Source of the DNA: Artemia franciscana
Lineage: Eukaryota > Arthropoda > Branchiopoda > Anostraca > Artemiidae
NCBI RefSeq assembly: GCF_032884065.1
Contig: NW_027062665.1
Location: 2,332,266 to 2,396,265, forward strand
Reading direction: 5' to 3'
Length of the DNA stretch: 64,000 nt
Shown piece after piece: positions 1 to 11,262 of the stretch. Positions within the stretch are counted from its first letter, which is position 1; every line of letters begins with the position of its first letter. The notes beneath the pieces are model-generated. The model was not told the origin of the DNA, did not search any database, and was given only the letters and a program-made list of their open reading frames with translations. The translations under genes and the position numbers were made by a program.

Positions 1-639
1 CATTATTTGTCTCCAATTGCCTTCAAATGGAAAACAGGACTAATACACTATTCAAATTCCCCGTATTGCACGATTGTCTGCTTTAGTTCTACCCTAGGAT
101 GATAGACTACCATCAAGAAGTGCAAATACTCATTCTTATACAACTCTGAAAAAGTTATGCCAGTTTTCCCCCTCACGGAGACTATCTAGCTCTTAAGCCT
201 TTCATCACAAAGGGATTAAAAAAGATTTATAGGTTAAATCCCCCTTATTCATCCTGCATAGCTATGGATTTTTTGAACTAGGAAGAAAACGTGAGCTCTT
301 CTTGATTAAAAATTAACTGCACACTGAGAATTAGACTTTTAGGATTGGCATCTTACATCGATTTTCTTGATATTCTAGAAATAACTATTTTTTAAGAAAA
401 CTTACAATTTTTCAAAACTTAAGCATAATTTTCAGTGTCCGTCATAAAATTTTTGATATTACACCGTATAATCTGACTTCGAAACAAATAATTTCTTATT
501 ATCTATTTTTAATAGGCTACCAATACAGCTTTGTACTTTCATAGTCCCTATCAATCAGTTCTGACTTCTGGGTCCAAGTTTACCTTCCCAGTATAAAAAA
601 ATACAATAATACGAGAGGCATTCCAAACATATGGGGAAT
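1..639. other. unassigned AT-rich stretch
   Basis: I see no recognisable gene, repeat or RNA here. All six frames are broken by stops and no tandem periodicity stands out. Confidence 0.5.
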
Positions 640-745
640 TTTTTTCAAGGAGGTAATGGTAGCCGTTTTCTATGACTATAAAGAAGTTGTGCTTGGAGAC
701 TTTTTAGAAGGTTGAAGGGATTACTGGATTCCCCTAAATTATTCT
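640..745 (+). pseudogene. mariner-like transposase scrap
   Basis: Frame +2 from base 647 reads KEVMVAVFYDYKEVVLGDFL and then a stop at 713-715. After a frame change the same stretch gives G-I-T-G. In mariner-family transposases the second catalytic aspartate sits in a segment of the form VMVTVFWDYKGVVLVDFL followed by an I-T-G stretch, and this fragment follows that order. It is only about 25-30 codons long, with no catalytic neighbours and no inverted terminal repeats visible, so it can only be a dead fossil. A chance resemblance is possible at this length; the call rests on my memory of the family motif. Confidence 0.35.
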
Positions 746-1089
746 TAAAGGATGGAAGTATCACTTCCAAGTATCAGAAGTCATTTATCATTGAAGGAGT
801 CTATGTAGAAAAATTAATTACAATAATGAATGTCGTAAATCCATTGTATATTGAAGGATCAATTGTAATAGAAAAATTAATAAAAACTTGCAAATTTCTG
901 CTTATTTTTTTAATGCTCTTACACTATCAAACGTCTCTGTTGGTCCAATTTAATCTATTGATATTTGTAGGACCATAATTACGTTAATCTACTATGGAGG
1001 CTTGGAGGAGGAGTATAAGGGAGGTGTTCTTCTAAATTTCCAGATGATTGCTTTGTACCATAATTATTGCAAAAGTACTGTTTTATACT

Positions 1090-1545
1090 TCCATGCTTTT
1101 CCACATAAGAAGTGGCACCAAAAGTTTTGTTTTTGTGCTATATTACGCTTACACATGGCAGGATAAAAAGCACGTAAAAATGAGCAGCAGCTTTCAAATA
1201 AGCCATTAAACATAACTCTAAGAAGTTCTGGTAGCCCACAAACTCCAGTTTTTGCACTTGAGACATTTAGTACCGTTTTTAGAGCCAGTTGGAGCTTGCA
1301 GATGATGAAATTTATAGTAGGAACATGGATACAAGCATTAGCTTTTATTTAAGCTATTAAAAATCATTCTACGATGTTCTTGTAGCCCACTGACCCCAAC
1401 CCTTGAGAAATGGCGCAAAAAGTGCCATTTTAGCGCCATATGGCACTTGCAGATGCTGGAATTTAAAAAAAGCACGTATATTTGAGAAATATCTTTTCTC
1501 TTAGCTATTATGCATCTTTTGGTGATGTTCAGGTAACCTGCTCAT
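1090..1545. repeat. three-copy tandem repeat, about 151-bp unit
   Basis: The marker GTAGCCCAC recurs at 1231 and 1382, and a diverged form (GGTAACCTGC) at about 1533. Between the markers the units share an ordered set of words: a GGCAC/GGAGC-CTTGCAGATG stretch, AAGCACGT-like words and a TTAGCTATTA-like word. The copies are clearly diverged. No coding frame runs through. Confidence 0.65.
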
Positions 1546-1789
1546 CCTGGTTGAAAAAAAAACGGGAGATACATCAGTGCTAGCCATGCGAAAAAGTGAT
1601 TGTGGACTATGATCTCCCTTTATAATGTTTTTGACTATGCTGATTCTACTGATTCCACGTAATTTTTAAGGGGCTTAAAACTTTTCTGAAATAACCACAA
1701 TTTTTTTTTGCAATAGACTTTTACTTTTCAGATAAACCGAAATAACTATTGCTTTTCCTGAGTTACTGTGAAATGGTAGTTTTTTTTTC

Positions 1790-2395
1790 ACTGGGTAATT
1801 TTTTTCTAAGTGTTTCTTTTAACCTTTGGTTACTATTGGTCTCCATGATATATCTTTTATCCGAATTATTGATTTTTCGTTAAATTTTTCATTTCGCAAA
1901 TTGAGTAATCGATATCGGGACAATTTTAAGTGGACTGCTATGATAAATACATTTTCAACAGATAGAATACATGCTGCTTCTTTAATTTTTGGCTAATCAC
2001 TACTGAGAGTCAGAGTTTTGAAGACATCTTATAGTCAAATGCGAGGAACAAAGAATTTTTTTTTCTTGGTGTTTCTTTTAACTTTTGGTTAATATGGGTT
2101 ACCATGATATATCTTTTATTCAAATAATTGATTATTTCGCTAAATTTTTCATTGCACAAATTAAGTAATTGACATCGGGACGATTTTGAGTGGACTGCTA
2201 CGATAAATACATTTTGAGCAATCGACATCGTGTAATCGACATTTTGAGGAATCGACTTCGGGACAATTTTGAGTGGACTGCTATGGTGAATACAATTTCA
2301 AGTGATAGAATACGTGCTGCTTCCTTAATTTTTGGCTTATCAGGATTGAAAGTAATAATTTTTGAAGAAATTTGATAGTCAAACGCGAGGAAAAA
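1790..2395. repeat. about 260-bp tandem duplication with inner partial copy
   Basis: GTGTTTCTTTTAAC at 1810 recurs at 2069, and TGGACTGCTA at 1931 recurs at 2191, so the main period is about 260 bp. A third partial start (TGGACTG at 2274) adds an inner 83-bp duplication containing ATCGAC words. Short ORFs on both strands here repeat the same peptides because of the duplication and are not gene evidence. Confidence 0.75.
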
Positions 2396-2639
2396 TAGCC
2401 ATGGTATCTTCACACACAACACGATCCAGACGATCCATTTACACAGTACGATCCCCACAATACGATCCAGCAGAGTTATTCCTTTATCATTATAAACATC
2501 AAAGGAAGGGTAAAACCGAGGAAGAAGAAAAGTAGCCTTCACTACCCTATTTTGGAATCTTTGAAGTGAGCAGAGAAGAGGTTTGTTAGTACCACCCCAA
2601 CTTCATAATAAATAAACTTTTAACATCTGGGAGAATAAA
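2396..2639. other. short interval with clustered ACGATCC words
   Basis: Between 2418 and 2471 the word ACGATCC appears four times at irregular spacing. Nothing else is recognised. Confidence 0.4.
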
Positions 2640-3222
2640 TTAGTTATTCCGGCGCAACATTGAAGACTGGCAGAGCAGAAGGGAGTGCTTACGAGTTACA
2701 TGGGGCTTAGAAATGACAAGAAAAAAACTGTCAAGATACACACCAAGAAATTTCATCATAGTAGCATGCAGTATCACATCGTTCCCATAAGTTTGGATGA
2801 TTGGCTCCTGTACGCCTCTCATACGATAAGGGGTCTTGAAGCATTCAACAGCACATTTCCGGCTGTTGGGAGATGGCAACCACCATTTGAAAATCACCAA
2901 GCTTTTACTTTATCAAGAAGACCTTGTTTTACGGCAGTGGCAGATGGCAGGTCCACTGCAGCAATAAAAAGTTATCTTCGTCAGCATAAAGAATAGCGTG
3001 CAAAAGGCAATGAAAACTATCAATAAGATCATTAATATAAATCAAAAACCTAAGTGGTCCAAATGCAAAGCCTTGTGGGACATCTTTCAATGTTGGTAAA
3101 GTAGAGGAAAAAGTACCATTAATTGAAACATACTGGTATCTCCTTGAAAGACAAGACCTAAACCATTCAAGTGGGACTCCATGCTCTCTAAATAAAGATA
3201 CTACCTGGAAACTTAATTTCAA
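2640..3222 (-). pseudogene. non-LTR retrotransposon RT fragment (jockey/CR1-type)
   Basis: Read from 3222 downward, the peptide carries in order G-V-P-L-E-W-F-R-S, then Y-V-S-I-N-G, then DVPQGFAFGPLRFLIYINDL and LYADEDNF. These match the RT palm of jockey/CR1/L2-type non-LTR elements (usual forms GVPQGSVLGPLLFLIYINDL and the YADD or FADD box). After a frameshift near 2910 a second frame gives KFLGVYLD, the block that follows the active site in these RTs. Damage is plain: the catalytic box reads Y-A-D-E-D, G-S-V-L is G-F-A-F, and both ends are truncated. It is a 580-bp fossil. Confidence 0.85.
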
Positions 3223-3920
3223 ATGACTTATTTCTCGGTCTGAATTTTCTTAAAAAGTGTTTCATTAGTTTAAATATTTCACCGATATAAAATGGTTACT
3301 ATTTTAATTTTACAGACAGTTAACAACAGAGACTTAGCTGTAACTGCAACTTTTTTGCTTATCTCTAATCTTGGAAAATAGGCTAGTAGTTAAGTGTAAA
3401 GTCAAAATTAAATTTTCATGGCAACTGGCACAAAACGAAGGGAGGTTTGTATTGAGACATCGATTGGAATATTTGCATTTTTTTATTTTAAATAGTGTTT
3501 TGTTTCTGAAGAACATTGCCCTCTGTCTTCTTTCTGATGTGAGCTAGGAATTCTCCGTTAAATTGAAATATTTGGTTGAAGCACTCACCTTAAAAATATG
3601 AAAATGGAAATGACGATCCCACAATAATTTTTTATTGTTCAGCCCCCTCCTCTCTAGATACTTATTGGAGGGGCTCCCTTTTTTTTTGGTGGATGACTAT
3701 TATTCTCGAGGCATTGATAGAGGAGCACCAATTTGAAGTAACAAACCAACCAAAACGAATTGTAGTTACAAACTGTAAGTAAAGAGCAACCCTTGTTAAA
3801 AGAAACCAAAATCTAAGAAACACTGTTTGGTTACAATATATGCAACAACATAATTCATATAGGTTACAAATTTGAGAAAATTTGTTAAGAGCCTTAATTT
3901 TGAAAAAAACATGAACGAAG
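3223..3920. other. unassigned stretch
   Basis: No recognised gene or repeat. The sequence is ordinary AT-rich background up to the AT microsatellite. Confidence 0.45.

Positions 3921-3922
<2 letters not shown>

Positions 3923-3989
<67 letters not shown>
3923..3989. repeat. (AT)n microsatellite
   Basis: About 33 uninterrupted AT dinucleotides. The minus-strand reading of poly(IY) across it is an artefact of the repeat. Confidence 0.98.
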
Positions 3990-3992
<3 letters not shown>

Positions 3993-4143
3993 TTCAAGAT
4001 CGTACACATGCCATATCTGCTCCAGTAGTGGTTGTTTTGTTTTAGAATATATGATGCATGCGGAATTACACAAGAAATATATTTTTGAAAAGAAAAATTA
4101 GATGATTGTCGTTATGTTTTTAATCGTTTTTTTCTCTACGGCC

Positions 4144-4240
4144 CATGTGACATTAATAAGTAATGTCACACCACTTACTTACCATGTAATGGTAAGTAAT
4201 TAATTACCAATACATGGTAAGTAATTATCATGTGACATTT
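4144..4240. repeat. nested inverted repeat (hairpin)
   Basis: ATGTGACATT at 4145 pairs with TAATGTCACA at 4160 and, with only small mismatches, the same motif closes the structure at about 4228-4239 (CATGTGACATTT). Inside, TTACTTACCATG pairs with CATGGTAAGTAA around an ATGGTAAGTAATTAATTACC core. The whole block can fold on itself in more than one way. It may be a small MITE; no target duplication was recognised. Confidence 0.7.
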
Positions 4241-4944
4241 CCAAAAGATGTTTGAAGCAATTTTATATTACCAAGTGGACAAATTAACAACCTAGATTGT
4301 CAAATGTGACGAGACCAATCCGAGTAGTTAGGGTGAATGGTATTGAAAAGTGTCAAAGGTAATGATGAACGGAAATGAAGAACAAAGAAATATAAAGTGA
4401 GAATACCAGTGTCAGCAATAATTGGCAACAAGCCGAAAACACAAGTGAAAAACAAAGAAACATTTGGTTCGAAGATAAGCGGAATCAAGAATCAAAAACA
4501 AAAGTGAAAATTGCCTAGAGGACAATTGCACATCATTGATCATTTACGCTGAAAAGGAAAGTATTATTAATTAAAGGAGCAGTGACTCCTAAAGCACTGC
4601 AGAACTAGAGTACAGGGCCCCTTCAACAGTCCCTTTATTAAGCTGAAAGGAATGCGTTATTTTACAAGTATTGAAGAAAACCTCGCTAAAGGAATGCACC
4701 ACTTTCAGAACCAGCAAGACCCTAGCCTTTTCTCTTTATTAAGACAAAAAATTGCTATTTTCAGCTATTGCTATTTTATGGCCGAGGGGGTCTTCAAAGC
4801 CCTCAAGACTATCGAGAGGACCCTGGTTTTCCCCCTCTATTATTAAGCTGGAAAGAAACCTATTCATTCTTAGGATTGCTAGTACCATCAAACCTCCCTC
4901 TATGAGTAGTGAAAAGGTTCCCCACGCAGAAAAACAATAATTTT
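4241..4944. other. unassigned stretch with repeated TATTAAGCTG words
   Basis: Around 4630-4860 purine/pyrimidine-biased sequence repeats words such as TTTATTAAG and GGGCCCC. Overlapping ORFs on both strands here are unconvincing. Probably an unclassified old repeat. Confidence 0.4.
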
Positions 4945-5306
4945 TCACCGCTAAAACATGTTCACATGTTTTAAGGATGTTTATTATTTTTTATGTATTG
5001 GGTTGGTCTCTGGGGCTTACCCATGAGGCCTCTAGATGTCTTATGACTCACTTGGTTTTATGTTGTAAATTTAATTGTGTCTCAAAATGGTGCGCGGAGG
5101 ATGGAAATGGTATCGTATGGCACGGGATTCGTTTTTTATTTATTTCTGCCAAGGCTGGTTAAGATAACTATTTATTTTTAATTTTTGTGCATATTTAGTG
5201 TTGCTTGAAGGTAGCTCAATTGCATTCGAGCTATACTCTCAGCCTTGAGTTACCTAATATTTTGTATATATTGGTTATATTAAAAGAACCTTGAACCTTG
5301 AACCTC
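4945..5306 (+). mobile_element. possible 3' end of a non-LTR retrotransposon
   Basis: The stretch ends with AAAAGAACCTTGAACCTTGAACC, a short tandem TTGAACC repeat directly after an AT-rich segment. CR1/L2-type non-LTR elements end in short tandem repeats instead of poly(A), so this looks like a 3' untranslated end. No coding sequence was recognised upstream, so the class is inferred from the tail only. Confidence 0.3.
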
Positions 5307-6934
5307 CTGAGGGCCCCTTATTACTGCCTTGTAGTACGGAAGTGGCCTCATTCCCCCCGCTTTATTATGGAAACCCAAAAGGACCTTGGTCTTTGTATTG
5401 TCGCGTGTAGGTGTTTGCTACCTCATTGAATGTCTTCACCTTTTACTGAGAGCTTCTTGCTCAGAACTTTCCTGAAACGCAAATCAAATTTTAGTTTTTC
5501 ATGAAGTAGGTGTACCTAAAAAATCATCATTTTATCATAATTTAAGAAAGTTTTAAATTTGTTTTCCTAAAAAGAACATATATGGTTAAAATGCATCTTA
5601 GTTTTCGTCCACCATCAAATGGGCCCATACGTAGGAAAAATGCGGTTGTTATATGGGACTGTGGAGGGTAAAGACTAGCAAAAGATTTGTAACCCTTTGC
5701 TCTATGTGATATTTGAACTTTAATAGGAATTAAAGGGGTCTCCTCCTCAACCTTATCAAGTGAGGTATGGCAAAAGTGGAATATTTGACGGAAAAATTTG
5801 AATTGAAAGATATCACAGACAATAAATATTTTCTTTGTCTTTATAAGCTTTTTTTATTCTTTCTATAATATATTATAGTAGAAGAAAAATATTCTTTACT
5901 GCATGGAATCATCACTAGAAATGAATCAATTTAGCTAACATCTCTTAGTTTTAGCGTAAATAATATGTTTTTTTCCCTTGAATTTTCACTCCTTTTTCAC
6001 AGTTAGCTAATGGCAAATAGCGCTTACTTGATCTATGCTCTCCTTCCCTGACTAAACATTGACTAGTTAAATTTGACCTAATCACATTTTATTATGAAAA
6101 TAGTAACCATAACCAGCTCCAGCCGTCTCGCAAATCAAAGATTTATTGTAGAAAAAAATATCTCATCAGTTTGATGAGAAGGATATTTATAAATTGTGAA
6201 CCACTTGTTCAGGTTAAGCGCTAATCAAGGGTTTAATTTAGCAGACAAAATGGATGCCCCCCCCTATGTAATTGTGTAAAACCAGCTATTTTAGTGCAAA
6301 TATTTAACCCTATGTGAAAATGACACGTGCCCACAGCAATTAAGGTTTACCCTGAATAAGGGACAGATGGTTAACATATTGGGAGCTTTAAAATGTGTAA
6401 GAAGTAATGAAAAAAGTGCTTTTAAGCAGACAAGGTTTTTTTTAGTAAGGGATACAAGAAAATTAGATAAATGTATCACTGAGAGAACCATACAATATCA
6501 GGAGGGCATGGGGTCTATTTTTTTAATTACATATAGGGAATTGTGCTAACTCAAACGAGCATACCGTCCCCCATTTTATGGTTGGGGTATCCTTAATATG
6601 CATAAAGGCCTGCTTGCATATAAGCAGAAATCTAATTCTTTTCAAATTTCTAGGTGTGTGTGCATCCATTTAAGAAAATTGACTTGTATGTCCCTGATTT
6701 AATAAAAGACTGATAAAAATGCTCGTTTGATACCCAATTTTATACCCAACAAGAACAAAGGAAAATACCCAGTCCCACTAAAAGAGGAATCTTTTGTTGC
6801 TAGAAAATCAATAGACTCGAGACTGTATAACGTTTCGTCCCTTGTTCCTGGAATTAGCTGAAAAATCCTTTATTTGCCAAAAAAAGTCTCTGTGGGTGAA
6901 GCAAAAAAATATTGGGTTATGATCAATTTGGACC
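5307..6934. other. unassigned AT-rich stretch
   Basis: I see no recognisable coding or RNA gene in this 1.6 kb. Short ORFs near 6291-6549 overlap on opposite strands without any family resemblance. Confidence 0.45.
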
Positions 6935-7225
6935 ATGTCCCTACTTGGGGCTCTGAAGGTCTATTCCTGGCCTTCGCAGGTTTTTAGACAATCAAAGAAA
7001 AAACTATGACGCAATATCTACGTTTGCATCTTGACTAGTTGATCCCCAAAGCTCCCCCCCTACGCTCCTAGCTTTTTAAACAATCAACGAAACCATTACG
7101 TAATTCATGCGTTTGCACCTGGACTAGCGGCCCTCTGAAGGTTTTTACCTGGCCCTCGTAGGTTTTTAAGCAAAAAAAAAGTTTTTATATGGCGTCTACC
7201 TTTGCATCTTGACTATTAACCTCGA
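6935..7225. repeat. three-copy tandem repeat, about 91-bp unit
   Basis: A unit beginning near GGTTTTTA-(G/A)-ACAATCAA and ending in CGTTTGCATCTTGACTAG-like sequence starts at about 6979, 7070 and 7161. Copies differ at many positions, so the array is old. Confidence 0.75.
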
Positions 7226-7434
7226 ACTGTAACTAGTCCTATTACGGTACATCCAAAAAACATTTAAATAAGGAAAAAACGTCCTATTATGTAACAATCT
7301 GCTCTCCTATACCATTATATAACGATGACACCAGCTGGATGTCGTCAGAATGGTGGTGTATGTGTGTTGTCGGAATAGTGAGATGTGTGAGTTGTCAAAT
7401 AGATTGACCCCTCACTACTCGTACTAGAGAGCCC
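7226..7434. other. unassigned short interval
   Basis: Contains a GT-rich patch (7340-7395) and nothing recognisable. Confidence 0.4.
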
Positions 7435-8290
7435 TAGTGTTGAAGATTCAAGCTCTTATCTGCAAAAATGTGGCATTTGACTGTTTTACCAGAAGACAGA
7501 TCACGGATCTGTGTTTATTTGTTTTTATTTTAACAGGGATGATTGTATTATAATAATGGTCTTTGGAGATCGGTAGAGGGGTATTCAAGCGGATATTAAG
7601 AGTTCAAGTGCCCATTTGACCGACCAAAATATTAGAGTTTCACCCCCCCCCCGCTAATTTTCTCCCCAAAGATGTTTGGTCAAAATTTTAGATTTACATT
7701 TTGTTCAATATAGTTGAAAGACCAAATTACTATGTCTTTAGATGTAAAATGACCCCGAGATGCCTCTAAGACATGAAATTTGCCCTTTGCTTACGTATAG
7801 TCTCTGTTATTGGGAAGTATACATGTTTTGAGGGGGGTTGTGCTTAAGGTGGATTTCTATAAGGAAAATCTGTCTTGGAGAGAATAATTTCATGGTTGTA
7901 AATTTTCCAGGGGAAATGTTCAACTGGGGGGATTTTACTGAGTTACTATTTGCAATTCTTTGTAATTGTCTTATATATTGTTTGCCAAATTTTTCATGTG
8001 AAGATGTTCCAGGGGAATTATCCAGGGCCTATTTTTCGCGCTTTTTGATTTCCAAGAAATACTTTCCACGGAAGGGGGTATTTTCGGAGTGTTCGAGAAA
8101 CCAATTAGAGGTTAAAGTCTAGCGTAAATGAAAAGATTCTAAAGAGAATTAGTCTGGTTGAATCGTCTTTACAGGGAGGGGGGTATTCTCACCAAGGATG
8201 GAACTACCAAGAGAGAATTGAACGAGCGCGGGGGGGGGGGTGTTATTTACGTTGGATGGAATTTCCGCGGAGGAATTTTCCGTAAGTAGG
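7435..8290 (+). repeat. R1 dispersed repeat, degraded copy
   Basis: It shares the ordered landmarks of the R1 family: a segment ending CTGCAAAAATGTGG, ACCAGAAGACAGATCACGGA, GTTCAAGTGCCC, a pyrimidine run before GCTAATTTTC, ACTATGTCTTTAG, and GGGAAGTATACATGTTTT near 7815. These occur in the same order in the cleaner copies at 58 and 62 kb. A run of 10-11 G follows at about 8230. ORFs in it are not conserved between copies. Confidence 0.7.
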
Positions 8291-8540
8291 AGGGGCATAT
8301 ATCATGAAAGGCCAGCCAGATTAACTGGCATTATTTGAGCACTGAAAGAAATTATTCCATGCATGGAAGATTGCATTCTTTTAGTATAAATCCTACAATG
8401 ACAGAAGAAACAGTCGAGGAAGCTGCTCAAAGAGTTAATTAAAAGAGAAATTTTAGTATAAATCCTACAATGGCAGAAGAAACAGCTGATGAAGCTGCTC
8501 AAGGAGTTAATGCCAAAAGGCTGCGGCTAATAGAGAAAGT

Positions 8541-8822
8541 AAGAAAAGAAAGCGTGCCAAGGAATCACAAGAACAGCGTGAAAACAGGCTTGCGTCTCAA
8601 AGAGAAATTACCAAAAAAATCGTGCCGAGGAATCACAAGAACAACGTCAAAATTATCGCTTGGCATTCAGGTACAGCCCCGTTGATGATTATAACTTGAA
8701 TAGATGTGTTCAAATCCAAGGCCTTGAAATTTAATGGTGAAACAATGGGAATGTTTTGTACATCAGGAAAAGTTAAACTTCCTCAGCTTGCTGCACCACC
8801 CGAGCCATTGAAGACTTTATGA
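8541..8822 (+). pseudogene. Helitron protein N-terminal region, broken
   Basis: Three consecutive frames give one colinear protein. 8541-8618 reads RAKESQEQRENRLASQRE, 8621-8734 reads RAEESQEQRQNYRLAFRY, and 8721-8822 contains KFNGETMGMFCTSGKVKLPQ followed by L-x-A-P-P-E-P-L-K-T-L. The charged RAEESQEQR repeats and the segment GKVKLPxLxxPPEPLxTL are characteristic of animal Helitron proteins upstream of the Rep domain. At least two frameshifts separate the pieces, and the stop at 8820 precedes the deletion, so nothing functional can be made. Confidence 0.8.
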
Positions 8823-9013
8823 CGTTACAGACCGGGACACCGGGACACAAGGAATATAAATGACGACCGGGACACTCAAAGAGAAATTACAGACCGGGAC
8901 ACAAATGACGACCGGGACATAGGGAATATAAATGACGACCGGGACACAACTACAACGGGGACGCTGGAAGGGCACAGAGGGGATATATAAATGACGACGG
9001 GGACACAGGGAAT
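8823..9013 (+). repeat. GACGACCGGGACAC minisatellite inside the Helitron
   Basis: The GC-rich words GACGACCGGGACAC and GGGAATATAAAT alternate about six times with variable spacing. This is far more GC-rich than its surroundings. It sits exactly between the N-terminal and helicase pieces, in place of the missing domains. A lone related word (GACGACCGGGATGCC) occurs at about 15148. Confidence 0.75.
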
Positions 9014-9209
9014 ATTCGATTAGTAATTACCATCAACAAAGCTCAAGGGCAATCATTAAAAAATGCAGTATAGATCAGAATACGGATTGTCTTCCCATGG
9101 ACAATTATATGTTGCATGTTCAAGAGTTGGTAAACCTGACAATCTATTTACACGCGCAGACAATGGGACAGTGAAGAATCTTGTATATTCGCAAGTTTTA
9201 CGTAGTTAA
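9014..9209 (+). pseudogene. Helitron/PIF1-type helicase C-terminal end, broken
   Basis: 9014-9073 reads IRLVITINKAQGQSLKNAV then a stop; 9090-9209 reads HGQLYVACSRVGKPDNLFT and continues to a natural-looking end at V-L-R-S-stop. T-I-N-K-A-Q-G-Q-S-L is helicase motif V and V-A-C-S-R-V is motif VI of PIF1-like SF1 helicases, which form the C-terminus of Helitron proteins. A short frameshifted linker separates the two. ATP-binding motifs I-IV are absent. Confidence 0.85.
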
Positions 9210-9210
9210 A

Positions 9211-9748
9211 AACATCTAACTAATACCTAGTTACATATAACATAAGGAGTGAAAATAAAAATTCTAGTTAAATAGAGTAAAATAAAAATTCTAATGTAAT
9301 GATGGTAAAAAAAAATAACTTACAGATGAAATGATCTTTTTTTTATCATTTAATAAAATGCGTCATAGAAAATAATATTTACATTGCCATACGATTCTAA
9401 CGAAAGAAAAGAAAAACGTTACGGGGTACTTTCAAAATCAAAATTTTGATGTGTTTGGGACGACAGCCAAAAAAATAGTTTTCTTCAACTTGAACTAGTA
9501 ATACAGTTTTATGAAATAAAACAGAAAATTTGAAAGTATCTCTGACTTAATTATATAATGCCTTTACTACTTTAACAAATCCCATCCCAATTTTAGAATC
9601 AAGCAAATGAGGGCAATTAAAAAATTTTAATTACTCATAGGAGCTACGGATCACCCAAATACTCACTTAGTACTTACATTTTTACATCATCAAATGCATC
9701 TTTTCGATTTCGATGTATAAGATTGATATTCATGGCAATATATAATAC
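9211..9748. other. unassigned AT-rich stretch
   Basis: Very AT-rich, with no recognised feature. The 3' limit of the Helitron may lie in its first 50 bases. Confidence 0.45.
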
Positions 9749-10625
9749 TCAATTCAATTCAATTTATTTATAACCTGTCAAAACAAAAAGGGGCACAAAT
9801 ACCCTTAAAGATAGAGTACAACATAAGGGAAAAAAAGAAAATAGAAGAAAATTTGTAGACTGAACAAAAACAAGTAAATTAAGAACATAATCAAAAGATC
9901 CATAACGTAATACAATCATGATAGAAAACACATATTAATCTAAAAATTATAAGAATCATACCTCAATCGTAAGATATTAAAAATTGAGAAGACCAATCGT
10001 TATTAAGTTTATTGGCGAAAGATTTAAATCTTTTGCTCTTTTATCAATAATTGTAGATGGGACGATGAGTTCAGATTTTTGAGACGAAAAATAGTTACTA
10101 GTTCAAGGGAGCATATGTAAAAGGAATTTAGCAAATTTATAGTAAATCCAGTGAACAAGTTTTTTTGAAGCAGAAAATAGTTGCCAAATACGAGACAAAG
10201 CAAAAAGATGAAGCACCGTTAGACTATTGTAAAGTTTAAAAAGATGGAAACAACTAAGGTGTGTGATACTAGAAACAAGTGACGCATAAGCTTATCATTG
10301 TCTGTTTTTTCAAGATTTTGGATGACAAGCTTAATAGTTTCTTTAATTGAATTTCAAGTGGGCATTCCTAGGTAAATAAGGTTTTTAGAGAGAGGGGGGT
10401 ACAAGTTTCAGTAAGTTGGAGGGATTTATCATAGCATATTTTGAGGTTGAAACCAACAGCAACAGTTTTATCCACATTAAAACTTAAACCAACCTGCTGA
10501 TATTCTTGTTTTAACTTCAAGAAAGAGCTTCACAACCGGAGAAAGTACGACTCAGATTCAAGATATCATCAGCATAGGTAAGTAAAGACACGTATATTAT
10601 TATATTACTATTATTAAGACAAATA
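9749..10625 (-). mobile_element. 5'-truncated non-LTR retrotransposon (same family as 37.9-40.2 kb)
   Basis: On the minus strand the sequence ends at 9749-9765 in a TTGAA tandem tail preceded by GGTTATAAATAAATTGAATT. Upstream, about 10530-10590 reads TYADDILNLSRTFSGC, with the YADD catalytic box intact, followed by LSFNV-D-K and N-L-K blocks. The 3' region includes I-I-D-K-R just as in the element at 37.9-40.2 kb, so both belong to one family. Frameshifts and stops break the frame soon after the YADD box. Only the RT C-terminal half and the 3' UTR remain. Confidence 0.85.
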
Positions 10626-11170
10626 ATTGAATTGCTGCCTCATAGATCATGCTTCTCAGAGTAAAGTAAAACTTCCAGCCGATGGTAAAAAAATGCAACT
10701 TACATATTAAATTGTTACCTTTATTACATAGATTAATGTAAATACCATCCAACAGTTAGAATCGTGCATACCAGGGTAATTAGAAAATTTTAATTACTCA
10801 TGGGAACCATGTATTAACCAAATTACATCACTCGGTTATATGTACTTCTTGTATTAAATGATATATTACGAAATTGACGAAAAGTTCTTTTACCGTGGTA
10901 AAGACAGTACTTCAAATTGTGCAGATTGATTTATGTTTTTGAATAACACACAAATTTACTGACATGAAATTGTTTGCAATAGCTTCTGGTGGTCCGCCCT
11001 GTTGCAAGAAATTAATAAAGTTTCTAATAACATATTTCTAGGCTACAAATCTTGCTGAAGCAATTAATTAATCATTATTATTTAACCAACCTGCAAGTCA
11101 AAAATGATAGCTTGGGCTAGCTTCCTCTATTATTGTAATTTTACAGTTACGATCAGCTATTGCTTGGTAA
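10626..11170. other. unassigned AT-rich stretch
   Basis: No recognised feature. Confidence 0.45.
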
Positions 11171-11174
11171 TCCT

Positions 11175-11262
11175 CGTGCTGCATTACTGTAAGGGCATAT
11201 TACTGTAAGGGCATATCCCGTGCTACATTACTATAAGGGCATATTACTGCAAGGATATGCAA
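11175..11262. repeat. two-copy 44-bp tandem repeat with inner doublet
   Basis: CGTGCTGCATTACTGTAAGG at 11175 recurs as CGTGCTACATTACTATAAGG at 11219. Within each unit ATTACTGTAAGGGCAT is itself doubled, giving four ATTACT-x-x-AAGG words. Confidence 0.8.

Larger units (their letters stand above)
8380..9210 (+). mobile_element. internally deleted Helitron remnant
   Basis: Pieces of the two ends of a Helitron Rep/helicase protein lie 200 bp apart in the right order and orientation: the N-terminal region (8541-8822) and the last part of the helicase (9014-9209). A full Helitron protein is well over 1,000 residues, so the whole Rep domain and most of the helicase are missing. The 5' side begins with a 72-bp direct duplication (TTAGTATAAATCC at 8381 and again at 8453). 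I did not find a convincing TC start or CTRR end with hairpin, so the element limits are approximate. Confidence 0.8.

Noticed and set aside
3662-4009. Minus-strand ORF with a long I-Y repeat
   Set aside because: It is the translation of the (AT)n microsatellite at 3923-3989; the flanking parts have no family resemblance.
7838-8122. 94-codon plus-strand ORF
   Set aside because: Inside an R1 copy and not open in the corresponding place of other copies.
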